From NCBI RefSeq assembly GCF_016909075.1, contig NZ_JAFBFC010000010.1:1-53287 (forward strand): 53,287 nt of DNA. Reading direction: 5' to 3'. How positions within the stretch are numbered: the first letter of the stretch is position 1; every line of letters starts with the position of its first letter. Of this stretch, positions 1-10,857 are shown piece after piece. The DNA comes from Priestia iocasae (lineage in GTDB: Bacteria > Bacillota > Bacilli > Bacillales > Bacillaceae_H). A program made the translations under genes and the position numbers. Under the pieces are notes generated by a model that worked only from the letters and a program-made list of their open reading frames with translations, had not been told where the DNA came from and did not search any database.

Positions 1-50
1 GTTTGTCGCTTTGTTCAGTTTTCAAAGTTCAACCGTCGCTCAGAAGCGAC
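1..50 (-). other. rRNA operon 5' leader (start of the next rrn transcript)
   Basis: Read on the minus strand this holds the conserved Bacillus pre-16S element TTGAAAACTGAACAAAGCG. It follows a small perfect hairpin (GTCGCT/AGCGAC, 35-50) just after the P2 promoter. The 16S gene itself lies beyond the left edge. Such leaders carry antitermination and RNase III processing signals in Bacillus. The assignment rests on the leader motif and the promoters behind lysS, which matches the rrn position in B. subtilis. Confidence 0.8.
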
Positions 51-56
51 TTTACT

Positions 57-85
57 ATCATATCAAGTTGTCTACTGTATGTCAA
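57..85 (-). promoter_or_regulatory. rRNA operon promoter P2 (sigma-A)
   Basis: TTGACA (80-85) and TATGAT (57-62) are separated by exactly 17 bp on the minus strand. This is a near-consensus sigma-A promoter directly before the rRNA leader. Confidence 0.88.
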
Positions 86-140
86 CAACTTTTTTGATTT
101 TATTTTTCGTCATCGTTTTGTTTTCCCGACAACGAATATT

Positions 141-169
141 AATATAACAAATGTTTTTTTGAAACACAA
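141..169 (-). promoter_or_regulatory. rRNA operon promoter P1 (sigma-A, candidate)
   Basis: TTGTGT (164-169) and TATATT (141-146) are spaced 17 bp on the minus strand, about 80 bp upstream of P2. Tandem P1/P2 promoters are usual for Bacillus rrn operons. The -35 is weaker than that of P2. Confidence 0.6.
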
Positions 170-249
170 GAGAAATAAAAAATGTTGTAATATTCTAATT
201 TCAAAGCGGTCAACATAACGACTTTTCCGTCGAAAGCTTTCCTCTATAT

Positions 250-282
250 AAAAAAGAAGAGCTGATAAACAGCTCTTCTTTT

Positions 283-284
<2 letters not shown>
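250..284 (-). terminator. lysS intrinsic terminator
   Basis: An inverted repeat (AAGAAGAGCTG / CAGCTCTTCTT) with a short loop is followed on the minus strand by a T-run. It overlaps the lysS stop and separates lysS from the rRNA promoters. Confidence 0.9.
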
Positions 285-1770
<1,486 letters not shown>

Positions 1771-1813
1771 CTACTCATCTCCATGATTTATAATAAGGGG
1801 TTTTTCCAAACAG

Positions 1814-1838
1814 AAAAAATGCCAGTTTATCACTGGCA
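1814..1838 (-). terminator. hairpin terminator between dusB and lysS
   Basis: On the minus strand TGCCAGT-GATAA-ACTGGCA is followed by six T. It should end the dusB transcript or reduce read-through into lysS. Only about 45 bp remain before lysS, and I see no strong promoter there, so it may act as a partial terminator. Confidence 0.75.
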
Positions 1839-1886
1839 ATGCATCCTCTTCTTTAGAGGTATTATAAAATTAGTCGTTTCTTTATG

Positions 1887-2888
1887 TCAAATAGCTTGAA
1901 TGTTATTCGCTTCTCTCGTTTCTACTTCTTCTACAAGATTATCAAGTAAAACAGCTAATTCTTCACGTGTATTGCATTCATTAACAGCGTTACGCACTTT
2001 CGCATTTCCACGTACATTTTTTAAATACCACGCTGCATGCTTTCGCATCTCACGTACCGCTACGTGTTCACCTTTTAAGTCAATTAAGCGATCTAAGTGT
2101 AGCTTACATACATCCATTTTCTCTCGAACAGAAGGCTCTCCCATCAATTCACCTGTTTCAAGGTATTTTACTGTTCGATAAATCATCCATGGATTACCTA
2201 ATGCAGCTCGACCAATCATCACGCCATCTACACCTGTTTGTTCAAGCATACGCTTAGCATCTTGTGGAGTTTCCACATCACCATTACCAATAACAGGAAT
2301 AGAGACAGACTCTTTTACTTGTTTAATGATATCCCAATCTGCACGACCTTCGTACATTTGTACACGTGTTCGACCATGCAGTGCCACAGCCTTTCCACCT
2401 GCACGTTCAACAGCTTGAGCATTTTCAATGGCAAAGATATGATCCTCATCCCAACCGGTGCGCATTTTTACTGTTACAGGCTTATCGACTACATCTACTA
2501 CAGCAGAGACCATCTCATAAATCTTATTAGGGTCTAATAACCATTTTGCACCTGCATCACATTTTGTGATTTTCGGTACCGGACAGCCCATATTAATATC
2601 AATAATATCTGCTGTCGTGTTTTTATCTACAAATTTAGCTGCTTCTACAAGCGTGTCTTTTTCACCACCAAAGATTTGTAAACTCAATGGTTTTTCACGT
2701 TCATCAATATAGAGCATACCCATTGTTTTAGCATTATTATATAAAATAGCTTTATCGCTAACCATTTCAGCACATACTAAACCAGCACCAAACTCTTTTA
2801 CCGTCAAACGAAAGGCAGAGTTACATACACCTGCCATTGGTGCTAATACAACGGGGTTTTTCATTGTGATATCTCCAATTTTCAACAA
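1887..2888 (-). CDS. dusB: tRNA-dihydrouridine synthase
   Basis: A flavin-dependent enzyme that reduces uridine to dihydrouridine in the tRNA D-loop. It is a TIM-barrel protein of 333 residues. The start of the barrel (VVLAPMAGVCNSAFR) and the catalytic-cysteine motif (NMGCPVPKITK, near 98-108) are visible, with a HGRTR motif near 170 and an NGDV phosphate-binding loop. Translation probably begins at TTG 2886-2888, 9 nt after AGGAG; a second TTG follows it. It lies 26 bp downstream of yazB at the end of the folate operon, as in B. subtilis (dusB, formerly yacF). Confidence 0.95.
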   Translation of the reverse strand: MLKIGDITMKNPVVLAPMAGVCNSAFRLTVKEFGAGLVCAEMVSDKAILYNNAKTMGMLYIDEREKPLSLQIFGGEKDTLVEAAKFVDKNTTADIIDINMGCPVPKITKCDAGAKWLLDPNKIYEMVSAVVDVVDKPVTVKMRTGWDEDHIFAIENAQAVERAGGKAVALHGRTRVQMYEGRADWDIIKQVKESVSIPVIGNGDVETPQDAKRMLEQTGVDGVMIGRAALGNPWMIYRTVKYLETGELMGEPSVREKMDVCKLHLDRLIDLKGEHVAVREMRKHAAWYLKNVRGNAKVRNAVNECNTREELAVLLDNLVEEVETREANNIQAI

Positions 2889-2914
2889 TGTAAAATTCTC
2901 CTTTGTTTGTGTTG

Positions 2915-3133
2915 TTATCTATTTTGAAGTTCTTCTGGTGTTAATTCTTGGACACTTACATTTAACACATCCGAGATCTGGTAAAGGAGCTTTTCTTCAG
3001 GAATTCGATTTCCACGTTCAATTTCTCCTAATACAGATACAGACACCCCTAACACTTTCGCGAAGCTTTCTTGAGTAAATCCTTTTAACTTTCGAAAAGC
3101 CCGAATACGTCTTCCCCATTTTTCCGCTTCCAT
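2915..3133 (-). CDS. yazB: small Xre-family helix-turn-helix protein (YazB)
   Basis: A 72-residue cro/C1-type HTH protein. The helix-turn-helix spans about 11-40 (IRAFRKLKGFTQESFAKVLG, then SVLGEIERG). The start at 3133 has GGAG 7 nt upstream and lies inside the end of folK, so the two are translationally coupled. Its target is unknown. Its conserved place in the folate operon suggests expression with those genes but does not define a role. Confidence 0.88.
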   Translation of the reverse strand: MEAEKWGRRIRAFRKLKGFTQESFAKVLGVSVSVLGEIERGNRIPEEKLLYQISDVLNVSVQELTPEELQNR

Positions 3134-3612
3134 ACAGTTACTCCTTCTCGATCTTCTAGTTTATCTATTAAAGTCCGTATTTCTTGAGCATGGTTAGGAA
3201 TCGAGAGCAGCGGGTTTAATTCAAGTAACGGAACCATCACAAAAGCTCTCTCTAACATTCTAGGATGTGGAACTTTTAGCCTTTCTGTTTCAATATTTTC
3301 TTGGTTGTAAAGTAAAATGTCAAGGTCTAGAGTTCGAGGACCCCATTTCATTTCCCTCTTTCTCCCAGAATCTAATTCGATTTGTTGCAAAACAGAAAGC
3401 AATTCATTAGGAGATAAAGAAGTGTTTAACTCAATAACCATATTTAAAAACCGATTCTGATCTGTATAGCCAACTGGCTCTGTTTCATAAATAGACGAGC
3501 CATTTATTACTTTAATAGCGGAATGTCTCGCTAGTGATAGAACCCCATGTTTTAGGTAGTAAAGACGATCTTCAATATTTGAACCCAACGCTATATATGA
3601 GATATTTTCCAT
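3085..3612 (-). CDS. folK: 6-hydroxymethyl-7,8-dihydropterin pyrophosphokinase (HPPK)
   Basis: It transfers pyrophosphate from ATP to 6-hydroxymethyl-dihydropterin, the step before FolP in folate synthesis. The 175 residues show the N-terminal ALGSN motif (8-12), the pterin/ATP loop (EPVGYTDQNRFLN near 45-57) and the signature RTLDLDILLY near 92-101. It starts at ATG 3612 behind AAAGGAG, directly after the folB stop, and overlaps yazB by 49 nt. Confidence 0.96.
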   Translation of the reverse strand: MENISYIALGSNIEDRLYYLKHGVLSLARHSAIKVINGSSIYETEPVGYTDQNRFLNMVIELNTSLSPNELLSVLQQIELDSGRKREMKWGPRTLDLDILLYNQENIETERLKVPHPRMLERAFVMVPLLELNPLLSIPNHAQEIRTLIDKLEDREGVTVWKRKNGEDVFGLFES

Positions 3613-3972
3613 TTAGCGACTCCTTTTAATTTCAACTGCAACTGAGTCATAGTGTCCGCGAATCGGAGGGTCTGGCTTGTATACTTTCACCGTACAAGAC
3701 TGTATGAGCAGGTAACCAGAAAGTATTTCTTGGGCAATTGTCTCTGCAATGGATTCGACTAATTTAAACGTCTTTCCTTCGACAATTGATTGACACGTGT
3801 TATATAAGTCTGCATAACTTACTGTTTGTGCAAGGTCATCTGTTTCACCAGCTTTTTGTAAATCCAATTCGACCGTTAAATCCACATTAAAACGTTGACC
3901 TAGCTTATTTTCTTCCGCAAATACTCCATGATAGCCATAAAATTTCATATTGTGAACAAAGATTTTATCGAT
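3613..3972 (-). CDS. folB: dihydroneopterin aldolase, probable AUC start
   Basis: It converts dihydroneopterin to 6-hydroxymethyl-dihydropterin and glycolaldehyde. The T-fold protein shows FYGYHGVFAEENKLGQRF with the catalytic-region glutamate, and the C-terminal KPDPPIRGHYDSVAVEI. The family start (B. subtilis MDKVYVEG) aligns with the codon ATC at 3970-3972. That codon lies 6 nt after AAGGAGAGG and one base after the folP stop, and gives 119 residues. The next upstream start is ATG at 4002, which has a poor ribosome site and would place the strong Shine-Dalgarno inside the gene. The next downstream ATG would remove the first beta strand. The extended form is 129 residues. Confidence 0.9.
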   Translation of the reverse strand: MDKIFVHNMKFYGYHGVFAEENKLGQRFNVDLTVELDLQKAGETDDLAQTVSYADLYNTCQSIVEGKTFKLVESIAETIAQEILSGYLLIQSCTVKVYKPDPPIRGHYDSVAVEIKRSR

Positions 3973-3973
3973 G

Positions 3974-4822
3974 TTAAACCTCTCCTTTTCCAACAAGTAC
4001 ATCCATCATTTTAGCAAACCGAGAAATTTCTAATACATCATGAACGCGTGTAATATGGATACCTTTTGAGATTCCCATTCCAACCGTAGCAGCGGTTCCT
4101 TCCATCCGCTCATGGGGAGGGAGGTCTAGTACTTTTCCAATCATCGATTTACGAGATGTTCCTAGCAAAATAGGATAACCGAGTGTCGAGAATTGATCTA
4201 AGTTTCTCATCACCTCTAAGTTTTCATTCATTCCCTTTGCAAAACCGATGCCAGGATCTAGAATAATTTGATGGTCTTGAACACCTGCTTTTTTTACAAT
4301 CGTAATGCTCTCATATAAATCACTAATCATATCTGGGATAAGGTCCGTATAATCTCGACTTTCTCTATTGTGCATAAGAATGATAGGAACCCCATAAAAA
4401 GCAGCAACTTCAGCCATTTTAGGATCTGCTTTTGCTCCCCATACATCATTAATAATATGAGCCCCTGCTTCAATAGCCTGTTTCGCAACCTCAGCTTTAT
4501 ATGTATCCACCGAGATTGGCACATTAATATGCTGAGATAACGCTCGAACAACAGGAATCACTCTTTCTAATTCCTCTTCTTCAGAAACTGTTTCAGCTCC
4601 TGGTCTTGTTGATTCTCCACCTACATCAATAATATGAGCCCCTTGCTCCACCATCTGTTTTGCATGAGCAATGGCTTGATCAATTTCATTGTACTTTCCA
4701 CCATCGGAAAACGAGTCAGGAGTAGCGTTTAAGATACCCATAATTAACGTTTGATTTTTATAATTTAACGTGTAATCGCCACATGTAATGATTTGTTCAT
4801 CTACTAAAGGTTTTACAATCAT
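3974..4822 (-). CDS. folP: dihydropteroate synthase
   Basis: It condenses p-aminobenzoate with hydroxymethyl-dihydropterin pyrophosphate; sulfonamides target this enzyme. The 282-residue TIM barrel has the two Pfam/Prosite signatures: ILNATPDSFSDGG near 30-42 and DVGGESTRPGA near 66-76. The DPGIGFAKG loop is near 188 and a GTSRKSMIG loop near 222. It is preceded by AGGGG and lies 16 bp after pabC. Its stop sits one base before the presumed folB start. Confidence 0.97.
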   Translation of the reverse strand: MIVKPLVDEQIITCGDYTLNYKNQTLIMGILNATPDSFSDGGKYNEIDQAIAHAKQMVEQGAHIIDVGGESTRPGAETVSEEEELERVIPVVRALSQHINVPISVDTYKAEVAKQAIEAGAHIINDVWGAKADPKMAEVAAFYGVPIILMHNRESRDYTDLIPDMISDLYESITIVKKAGVQDHQIILDPGIGFAKGMNENLEVMRNLDQFSTLGYPILLGTSRKSMIGKVLDLPPHERMEGTAATVGMGISKGIHITRVHDVLEISRFAKMMDVLVGKGEV

Positions 4823-4838
4823 GTATGCTATTCCCCTT

Positions 4839-5696
4839 CTATAACTGTTCTCGACTCCACAAAGAAACGGTACCTCTCTTATAGAGTTGTTGTAATGTAT
4901 AGGTTAGCGTTCCTTCTCCCGTTTTAAACGATGTTTCACCGATATTTTTAATAGCAAAAATTTCTTGAATGGAATTTGTCATAAATACTTCATCGCTTCT
5001 TAACAAGTCATCTAACCGAAATAGACCTTCTTCTACTTTAATGTGTTGTTTTTGCAACATACGTAAAATAAATTGACGGGTAACTCCATTTAAAATACCA
5101 GTGTCAATTGAAGGAGTATAGACTATACTTCCTTTTACGAAGAACAGATTGGATACAACTCCTTCTGCCAGGTATCCTTCTTTTGTCAAAAAAATTCCCT
5201 CTTTACTCATATCACTACCAACTTCTCGCTTGGCAATGACATTGTTAAGGTAGTGATGAGATTTTAATCTTTCTTTACCTTCAGGGGAATTTCGTCGAGT
5301 CTCAAGAAGAACCCCCTCTTTCATAAGGAGGGGGGATGTAGAAGGAATAGACTTTAAATAAAAAATGGTAGATGGTTGTTCATAGTTTTCTACCTGCAAA
5401 CCGATTTCTCCGATACCTGCAGAAACATTTAAACGTACATAAGCATTTTTTATCTCATTTTTTTCTAATAGCTCTCTTATGATTGCTATAATATCTTCTC
5501 TGGAGTAAAACCAGTCAATCTGTAAATCCTCTAAGCCTTTACGTAGTCTAGATAGATGGTCATCTAATAAAAACGGGTGACCGTCGTATATACGAAATGT
5601 TTCAAACAACCCTAGTCCGTACATGTATCCATGATCAAAAGGTGAAATAACGGCTTTTGACTGCTGAACAATTTCACCATTGATATATATATACAT
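4839..5696 (-). CDS. pabC: aminodeoxychorismate lyase (class IV PLP aminotransferase fold)
   Basis: It removes pyruvate from 4-amino-4-deoxychorismate to give p-aminobenzoate. The 285 residues belong to fold-type IV PLP enzymes. The N-terminal FDHGYMYGLGLFETFR is near 20-35, the PLP lysine lies in LNNVIAKREVG near 150, and the EGVVSNLFFVKG motif is near 175. It follows pabA with a 2-bp gap, consistent with joint production of PABA by the PabA/B/C set. Confidence 0.94.
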   Translation of the reverse strand: MYIYINGEIVQQSKAVISPFDHGYMYGLGLFETFRIYDGHPFLLDDHLSRLRKGLEDLQIDWFYSREDIIAIIRELLEKNEIKNAYVRLNVSAGIGEIGLQVENYEQPSTIFYLKSIPSTSPLLMKEGVLLETRRNSPEGKERLKSHHYLNNVIAKREVGSDMSKEGIFLTKEGYLAEGVVSNLFFVKGSIVYTPSIDTGILNGVTRQFILRMLQKQHIKVEEGLFRLDDLLRSDEVFMTNSIQEIFAIKNIGETSFKTGEGTLTYTLQQLYKRGTVSLWSREQL

Positions 5697-5698
5697 TG

Positions 5699-6280
5699 TT
5701 ACACTTCTTTCTTTTGATAAGTTTCGATGAAGTTCTGTAGCATTTCTTTTCCAAATGACGTCATAATGGATTCTGGATGAAATTGTACTCCTTCAATCGG
5801 TAATGTTTTATGACGAAGAGCCATAATCTCTCCTTCTTGTGTCCATGCTGATATTTCAAGACAATCCGGTAGCGATTCTTTCTCTACAATTAACGAATGA
5901 TATCGTGTTGCAACTAGCGGATTCTCTAATCCTTTGAACACCGTTTGGTTATCATGATGAATCTCGGATGTTTTTCCATGCATTAATCGTTCTGCACGAA
6001 TCACCTTACCTCCAAACACTTGCCCAATTGACTGATGACCTAAGCAAACACCGAAAATTGGAATCTTTCCTGCAAAGTGCGCAATCGCTTCTAAGCTAAT
6101 GCCCGCTTCATTTGGACTACAAGGACCCGGAGAAATCATTAAGAAGTCTGGGTTCAACTCTTCAATTTCTGCAAGCGTAATTTCATCATTTCGCTTTACG
6201 ACTAACTCCTGGCCTAGCTCACCTAAATATTGTACTAAATTAAAAGTAAATGAATCATAATTATCAATCATTAAAATCAT
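5699..6280 (-). CDS. pabA: glutamine amidotransferase subunit of aminodeoxychorismate/anthranilate synthase
   Basis: It releases ammonia from glutamine for PabB. In B. subtilis the same subunit also serves anthranilate synthase, because the trp operon there lacks trpG; whether that holds here cannot be seen. The class I triad is present: the catalytic Cys in [12 protein letters not shown] near 80, and His/Glu in VQFHPESIM near 166. The oxyanion glycine motif [11 protein letters not shown] is near 51. It overlaps the pabB stop by 4 bp, which indicates translational coupling. Confidence 0.95.
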   Translation of the reverse strand: MILMIDNYDSFTFNLVQYLGELGQELVVKRNDEITLAEIEELNPDFLMISPGPCSPNEAGISLEAIAHFAGKIPIFGVCLGHQSIGQVFGGKVIRAERLMHGKTSEIHHDNQTVFKGLENPLVATRYHSLIVEKESLPDCLEISAWTQEGEIMALRHKTLPIEGVQFHPESIMTSFGKEMLQNFIETYQKKEV

Positions 6281-7698
6281 CTCTTCTCACCCTCACTCAA
6301 CTCATTTTCGCTCAACTCTTTTGCTTTCCATAAAGCAGCAGCTTTCTTTAATGACTCTTTATATTCATACTTTGGATTAGAGTCAATCACAACTCCTGCT
6401 CCTGCTTGAACATACGCTTGTCCATTCTTTACTAACATCGTTCGAATGGCAATGTTCAATTCTAAATCTCCGTTAAAACCAATCCAACCAATGGACCCGG
6501 TATAAATACCTCTTCTTACTGGTTCTAACTCCTCAATGATTTCCATTGTTCTAACCTTTGGAGCACCTGTGATGGTACCGCCAGGAAAAACAGCATCTAC
6601 AATATCAACAAAGTCTTTATCCTTAGCCAATTTACCTTTGACATTGGACACAATATGCATCACATGCGAGTATTTTTCAATAACCATAAATTCATCAACA
6701 TGTACGCTTCCATATTCACAAACCCGTCCAATATCATTGCGCTCTAGATCTACTAACATCACATGCTCAGCTCGTTCTTTTTCGCTTTGAATGAGCTCAT
6801 TAGCTAATGCGAGGTCTTCTTCTTCTGTTTTTCCACGAGATCTTGTCCCTGCAATTGGTCGTGTGCTAATTTCGTCTCCAGCCTTTTTAATCAATAGCTC
6901 TGGAGAACAACTAACAATATGAAATTCATCTGTTTGCATATAGGACATATATGGAGATGGATTAATCTCTCTTAACTTTTCATAGATATGCATAGGATGT
7001 GTACGTAAAGCCTGAGACTGTCTAACTGATAAGTTCACTTGAAATACATCACCTTGGGCAATGTAATCATGAATTTTCGTGACAGCATCTGAAAAATAGG
7101 ACTCTGACATAAACACATTCGCAGAATCGTTTTCTTTAGATGCAGGTTCATACTGTGGCTCATACGATTCACTGCTCATCCATACCTTTTTATAACGTTG
7201 AATACGACTTTGTGCTTCTTCTTTCTGATTAACAAGATCATTTGTCATGATCCATAGTTTTTCATTAACGTGATCATAAACAAATACATCTTGAAAAACA
7301 AGAAAATAGATGTCTGGTAATTCAAGGTCATTTTCTGCACACTCTGGCAAATGCTCCACATATCGGATGTAATCATAGCTAACGTAGCCTATTGCTCCCC
7401 CTTGAAATGGAGGCAGCTCATCATTGTGTACGGTCTCATACTTTTTCATCCATTCTCTCATAGAATGAAGAGGATTACCTTTTACCGTAGACACTTTATT
7501 GTTCTCTACAATACGTAATTCTCCGCTTTCACCTTTTAAAGTCGCAATTGGCGTTAAACCTATAATGTGAAACATTCCTCCACGTCCACTTTCAAGAAGG
7601 ATATGGTTTGTTTCTCTTTCTGATAACTGTTGATATTTTTGAAACCACTTATCTTTAGGAATATAAATGGGCTCTCCCCAAGTCATTCTTTGCTGCAT
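6277..7698 (-). CDS. pabB: aminodeoxychorismate synthase component I
   Basis: With PabA it aminates chorismate to 4-amino-4-deoxychorismate, the first committed step to PABA. The 473 residues show the anthranilate synthase component I N-domain and the chorismate-binding domain (about 205-460). Visible motifs are [23 protein letters not shown] and [21 protein letters not shown]. The ATG at 7698 has GGAG about 8 nt upstream. It is the first gene of the folate operon and is followed without gaps by pabA and pabC. Confidence 0.95.
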   Translation of the reverse strand: MQQRMTWGEPIYIPKDKWFQKYQQLSERETNHILLESGRGGMFHIIGLTPIATLKGESGELRIVENNKVSTVKGNPLHSMREWMKKYETVHNDELPPFQGGAIGYVSYDYIRYVEHLPECAENDLELPDIYFLVFQDVFVYDHVNEKLWIMTNDLVNQKEEAQSRIQRYKKVWMSSESYEPQYEPASKENDSANVFMSESYFSDAVTKIHDYIAQGDVFQVNLSVRQSQALRTHPMHIYEKLREINPSPYMSYMQTDEFHIVSCSPELLIKKAGDEISTRPIAGTRSRGKTEEEDLALANELIQSEKERAEHVMLVDLERNDIGRVCEYGSVHVDEFMVIEKYSHVMHIVSNVKGKLAKDKDFVDIVDAVFPGGTITGAPKVRTMEIIEELEPVRRGIYTGSIGWIGFNGDLELNIAIRTMLVKNGQAYVQAGAGVVIDSNPKYEYKESLKKAAALWKAKELSENELSEGEKR

Positions 7699-7927
7699 CT
7701 CGTCACTCTCCTAAAAACAAATCACCTACTAGTTATTTTACATGATTTAAGGTCTTTATTCACTAAAGTAAGAAAAAAACGGGTTTGCCTCAAAATGAAG
7801 AAAAAATCTCAACTTCAGACAGACCATAAAATCCCTCGCTCATTCAATCCGTTGCATTCAAAGGATAGAAGAGAAAGGGATTTTATTTAAACATTTATGG
7901 ATGTTAAAGGCTTATAGCATAACTTTA
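7699..7927 (-). other. pabB upstream region
   Basis: About 230 bp separate cysK from pabB. An imperfect inverted repeat (AAAATCCCT ... AGGGATTTT, about 7825-7890) with a large loop could end the cysK transcript, but the T-run is weak. A TAAAAT element near 7740 could be a -10, without a convincing -35. No gene is supported here. Confidence 0.4.
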
Positions 7928-8869
7928 TTATTTCTGTGTTTGCTGCTCTTCGAATTGATAAAGCGGCGTACTTAAGTAACGCTCACCATTACTAGGGATA
8001 ATAGCTAGAACTTTTTTACCTTTACCTAGCTGCTTCGCTACCTTCAATGCTGCTGCAATGGCGGCACCCGATGAGATTCCACCTAGTAGTCCTTCTGTCT
8101 TAGCTACTTCTCTTGCATATTCAAATGCTTCTTCATTTTTAATCGCAATAACACCATCGTAAATTTGCGTATTTAAAATATCAGGTACAAAGTTTGCACC
8201 AATTCCCTGGATTTTATGAGGTCCTGGTTGGCCTCCACTTAAAATTGGGGAGTCTGCTGGTTCAACCGCATACAACTTAATGGTAGGATACGCTTCTTTT
8301 AGAACTTCACCAGCTCCTGTGATTGTTCCTCCTGTTCCTACCCCTGCAATGAATGCATCTAATTGGTCACCCATTTGCTCGACAATTTCTTTACCTGTTG
8401 TATTGCGGTGAACTTTTGGATTCGATTCGTTTTGGAATTGTTGTGGCATAAAATAACCATGCTCTTTTGAAAGTTCCGTCGCTTTATTTACAGCACCTTT
8501 CATTCCTTCTGGACCTGGGGTTAACACTAACTCAGCTCCATAAGCTCTTAACAAGTTACGACGCTCTAAACTCATTGTCTCAGGCATAACTAAAATGGCA
8601 CGATATCCTTTCGCTGCCGCTACCATCGCTAAGCCAATACCTGTATTTCCACTTGTTGGCTCAATAATTGTATCTCCTGGCTTTAACGATCCTGTTGCTT
8701 CTGCATCTTCAATCATTGCTAATGCAATACGATCTTTTACACTGCTTCCTGGATTCATAAACTCCAGCTTCAAATAAACCTCAGCTGAATCTTCTTCTAC
8801 CACGCGATTTAGCTTAACAATTGGGGTTTGACCAATAAGTTCTGTAATAGAATTTGCTACACGAGCCAT
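7928..8869 (-). CDS. cysK: cysteine synthase (O-acetylserine sulfhydrylase)
   Basis: A PLP enzyme that makes cysteine from O-acetylserine and sulfide. The 313 residues contain the PLP-lysine motif SSVKDRIA near 43-50, the substrate loop PTSGNTGIG near 70 and the phosphate-binding GTGGTITG near 178. A strong sigma-A promoter lies upstream. In B. subtilis cysK is repressed by CymR with CysK itself as partner. A GGAATT element near the start could be part of such a site, but this is weak evidence. The yacD gene found between hslO and cysK in B. subtilis is missing here. Confidence 0.97.
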   Translation of the reverse strand: MARVANSITELIGQTPIVKLNRVVEEDSAEVYLKLEFMNPGSSVKDRIALAMIEDAEATGSLKPGDTIIEPTSGNTGIGLAMVAAAKGYRAILVMPETMSLERRNLLRAYGAELVLTPGPEGMKGAVNKATELSKEHGYFMPQQFQNESNPKVHRNTTGKEIVEQMGDQLDAFIAGVGTGGTITGAGEVLKEAYPTIKLYAVEPADSPILSGGQPGPHKIQGIGANFVPDILNTQIYDGVIAIKNEEAFEYAREVAKTEGLLGGISSGAAIAAALKVAKQLGKGKKVLAIIPSNGERYLSTPLYQFEEQQTQK

Positions 8870-8912
8870 GATATCACTCCTAATTCCGACTATTTTTATT
8901 GAATTTGTATCA

Positions 8913-8941
8913 AATTTATCAATTATTTTCTAAATTGTCAA
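8913..8941 (-). promoter_or_regulatory. cysK promoter (sigma-A)
   Basis: TTGACA (8936-8941), a 17-bp spacer and TAAATT (8913-8918) lie on the minus strand about 45 bp before the cysK start. Confidence 0.75.
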
Positions 8942-9001
8942 TCATTTTGACTTGTTATTCTTAGTTCTCTTTTACTATATGACAGAACATCTAAAAAAAT
9001 A

Positions 9002-9033
9002 AATAAGAGTGCGTCAATACGCACCCTTATTTT
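9002..9033 (-). terminator. hslO terminator
   Basis: AATAAGGGTGCG / CGCACTCTTATT forms a hairpin with G-U pairs and is followed by T-rich sequence on the minus strand. It abuts the hslO stop. Confidence 0.75.
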
Positions 9034-9910
9034 ACATTGCATTCTCTTTTAGTTCTTCAAGCTCTTCTTTTGAGAATTGGTATTTTTCATTACAGAAATG
9101 GCATTGTGCTTCCGCTTGCTCATCTTCTTCAATAATTGATTGAATCTCTTCTTTACCTAAACTAATAAGTGCATTCGAGATACGCTCACGTGAACAGTGA
9201 CAACGAAATTCTACTGGCATTTTCTCTAATACCTTTACGTGCTCTTCACCTAATACTTCAAAAAGAATCTCTTCTGGTGTTAATCCCTTTTGAATCAATT
9301 TAGAGATAGGCTCAATTGTGCTCAATCGCTGTTCAATGATAGAAATGGTTTCTTCACTTGTCCCAGGCATTAATTGAATAATAAAGCCACCAGCTGCTAG
9401 GATTGTGTTATCTGGATTAACCAGCACACCTACACCAACTGAAGATGGAACTTGTTCAGAGGATACGAAGTAATAAGTAAAATCCTCTCCTAGCTCACCA
9501 GATACAATTGGGACTTGCCCTGTGAAGTTTTCCCTCATACCAATATCTTTTACAACGGTTAACATACCCGTTGTACCAACCGCTCTAGCTACATCTAGTT
9601 TTCCTTGCTGATTTAAATCGAAGTGAGTCTGTGGATTTGTCACATACCCTCTTACATGTCCCTTAGCATCACTATCCACTAAAATGGGACCGATTGGGCC
9701 ACCGCCTTCGATTTTAATGGTTAGCTTATTCTCACCTTTTAGCATCGCACCCATCATCACACCAGCGGTCATCGCACGGCCAAGTGCCGCTGATGCCGTC
9801 GGCCACGTATAGTGACGGCGCTGTGCTTCTCCGACTGTATCTGTTGTTCGAACCGCATACGCTCGAACCTGATTGTCATAAGCTAACGCTTTTATAAGAT
9901 AATCGCTCAC
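9032..9910 (-). CDS. hslO: redox-regulated holdase chaperone Hsp33
   Basis: A cytoplasmic chaperone switched on by oxidation. The 292 residues end in the zinc/redox module: C-X-C ([10 protein letters not shown] near 238-240) and C-X2-C (QCHFCNEKY near 271-274). All four cysteines that bind zinc in the reduced form are present. The start is GTG 9908-9910, about 10 nt after AAAGGTG. It lies 38 bp behind coaX, as in B. subtilis (yacC). Confidence 0.95.
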   Translation of the reverse strand: MSDYLIKALAYDNQVRAYAVRTTDTVGEAQRRHYTWPTASAALGRAMTAGVMMGAMLKGENKLTIKIEGGGPIGPILVDSDAKGHVRGYVTNPQTHFDLNQQGKLDVARAVGTTGMLTVVKDIGMRENFTGQVPIVSGELGEDFTYYFVSSEQVPSSVGVGVLVNPDNTILAAGGFIIQLMPGTSEETISIIEQRLSTIEPISKLIQKGLTPEEILFEVLGEEHVKVLEKMPVEFRCHCSRERISNALISLGKEEIQSIIEEDEQAEAQCHFCNEKYQFSKEELEELKENAM

Positions 9911-9948
9911 TGAATATACACACCTTTCCTACTTCTCATATTATGTAG

Positions 9949-10722
9949 TTATTCTTGCTCCATGTTCTTTGTATAAATGAGCTGTAGTCCTTTTAACGTA
10001 AGAAATGGATCTACTATATCAATTACATCAGATTCCTTTGCAATAAGAGTTGCTAGTCCACCTGTTGCAATAACTTTAGGTTTTACATCTGACTGTGCTT
10101 TCATTCTCGAAACAATACCTTCTACTTGTCCTACGTAGCCGTATAAAATACCTGCCTGCATAGCTGTCACTGTATTTTTACCTACAATACTACTTGGACG
10201 AGCAATTTCGATTCTAGGTAGCTTTGCCGCTCTTGAATATAACGCCTCAGTTGAAATGTTAATACCAGGGGCAATAGCACCACCCATATACTGCTTTTCT
10301 TCGTTAATGTAACAATAGGTTGTGGCTGTACCAAAGTCTACGATAATAAGAGGGCTTCCATATAGATGAATACCGGCTACAGCATTGACAATACGGTCTG
10401 CTCCTACTTCTCGAGGGTTCTCATATTTAATGTTCAACCCTGTTTTAATACCTGGTCCAACAATTAACGGCTTTAAGTGAAAGTATTTTTGACACATACG
10501 CTCAAGAGAAAACATAATTGGAGGAACAACTGAAGAAATAATAATACCATGAATATCACTAAACGTTAGTCCCACATGCTCAAGAAGTGCTTTAACAGTC
10601 ATTCCATATTCATCTTCTGTTTTATTACGACTTGTTTCAATTCTCCAATGGTACTTCAATTCATCTCCATCATACACACCTAACACTGTATTCGTATTCC
10701 CAACATCCAATACAAAGATCAA
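9949..10722 (-). CDS. coaX: type III pantothenate kinase
   Basis: It phosphorylates pantothenate at the start of coenzyme A synthesis. The ASKHA-fold protein shows the phosphate loop [11 protein letters not shown] at its N-terminus, [10 protein letters not shown] near 100, [11 protein letters not shown] near 125 and GGAIAPGI near 145. The TTG at 10720-10722 lies 6 nt after GGTG and gives 257 residues, matching the family (258). An upstream in-frame GTG would add four residues. It is followed by hslO. Confidence 0.95.
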   Translation of the reverse strand: MIFVLDVGNTNTVLGVYDGDELKYHWRIETSRNKTEDEYGMTVKALLEHVGLTFSDIHGIIISSVVPPIMFSLERMCQKYFHLKPLIVGPGIKTGLNIKYENPREVGADRIVNAVAGIHLYGSPLIIVDFGTATTYCYINEEKQYMGGAIAPGINISTEALYSRAAKLPRIEIARPSSIVGKNTVTAMQAGILYGYVGQVEGIVSRMKAQSDVKPKVIATGGLATLIAKESDVIDIVDPFLTLKGLQLIYTKNMEQE

Positions 10723-10824
10723 CTTAATCACCACTCTATTTAATTTCGATAATTATACTGCCACAATCATACCACAACTAGTAAGTTTTCGTGCAGCTTT
10801 ATCCTTGCTTATGCTCATTAACAA

Positions 10825-10855
10825 TAAAAAAGGTGCCCCATGAAGGGCACCTTTT
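10825..10855 (-). terminator. ftsH terminator
   Basis: AGGTGCCC-TTCAT-GGGGCACCT is followed by six T on the minus strand. It is a canonical strong intrinsic terminator just after the ftsH stop. Confidence 0.93.
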
Positions 10856-10857
10856 GA

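Noticed and set aside
3-218. Plus-strand open frame of 71 codons at the left edge
   Set aside because: It lies over the rRNA promoters and leader, has no ribosome site and resembles no protein I know.
7630-7890. Plus-strand open frame antisense to the pabB start
   Set aside because: It is a shadow of the pabB 5' end and the intergenic region, without a ribosome site.
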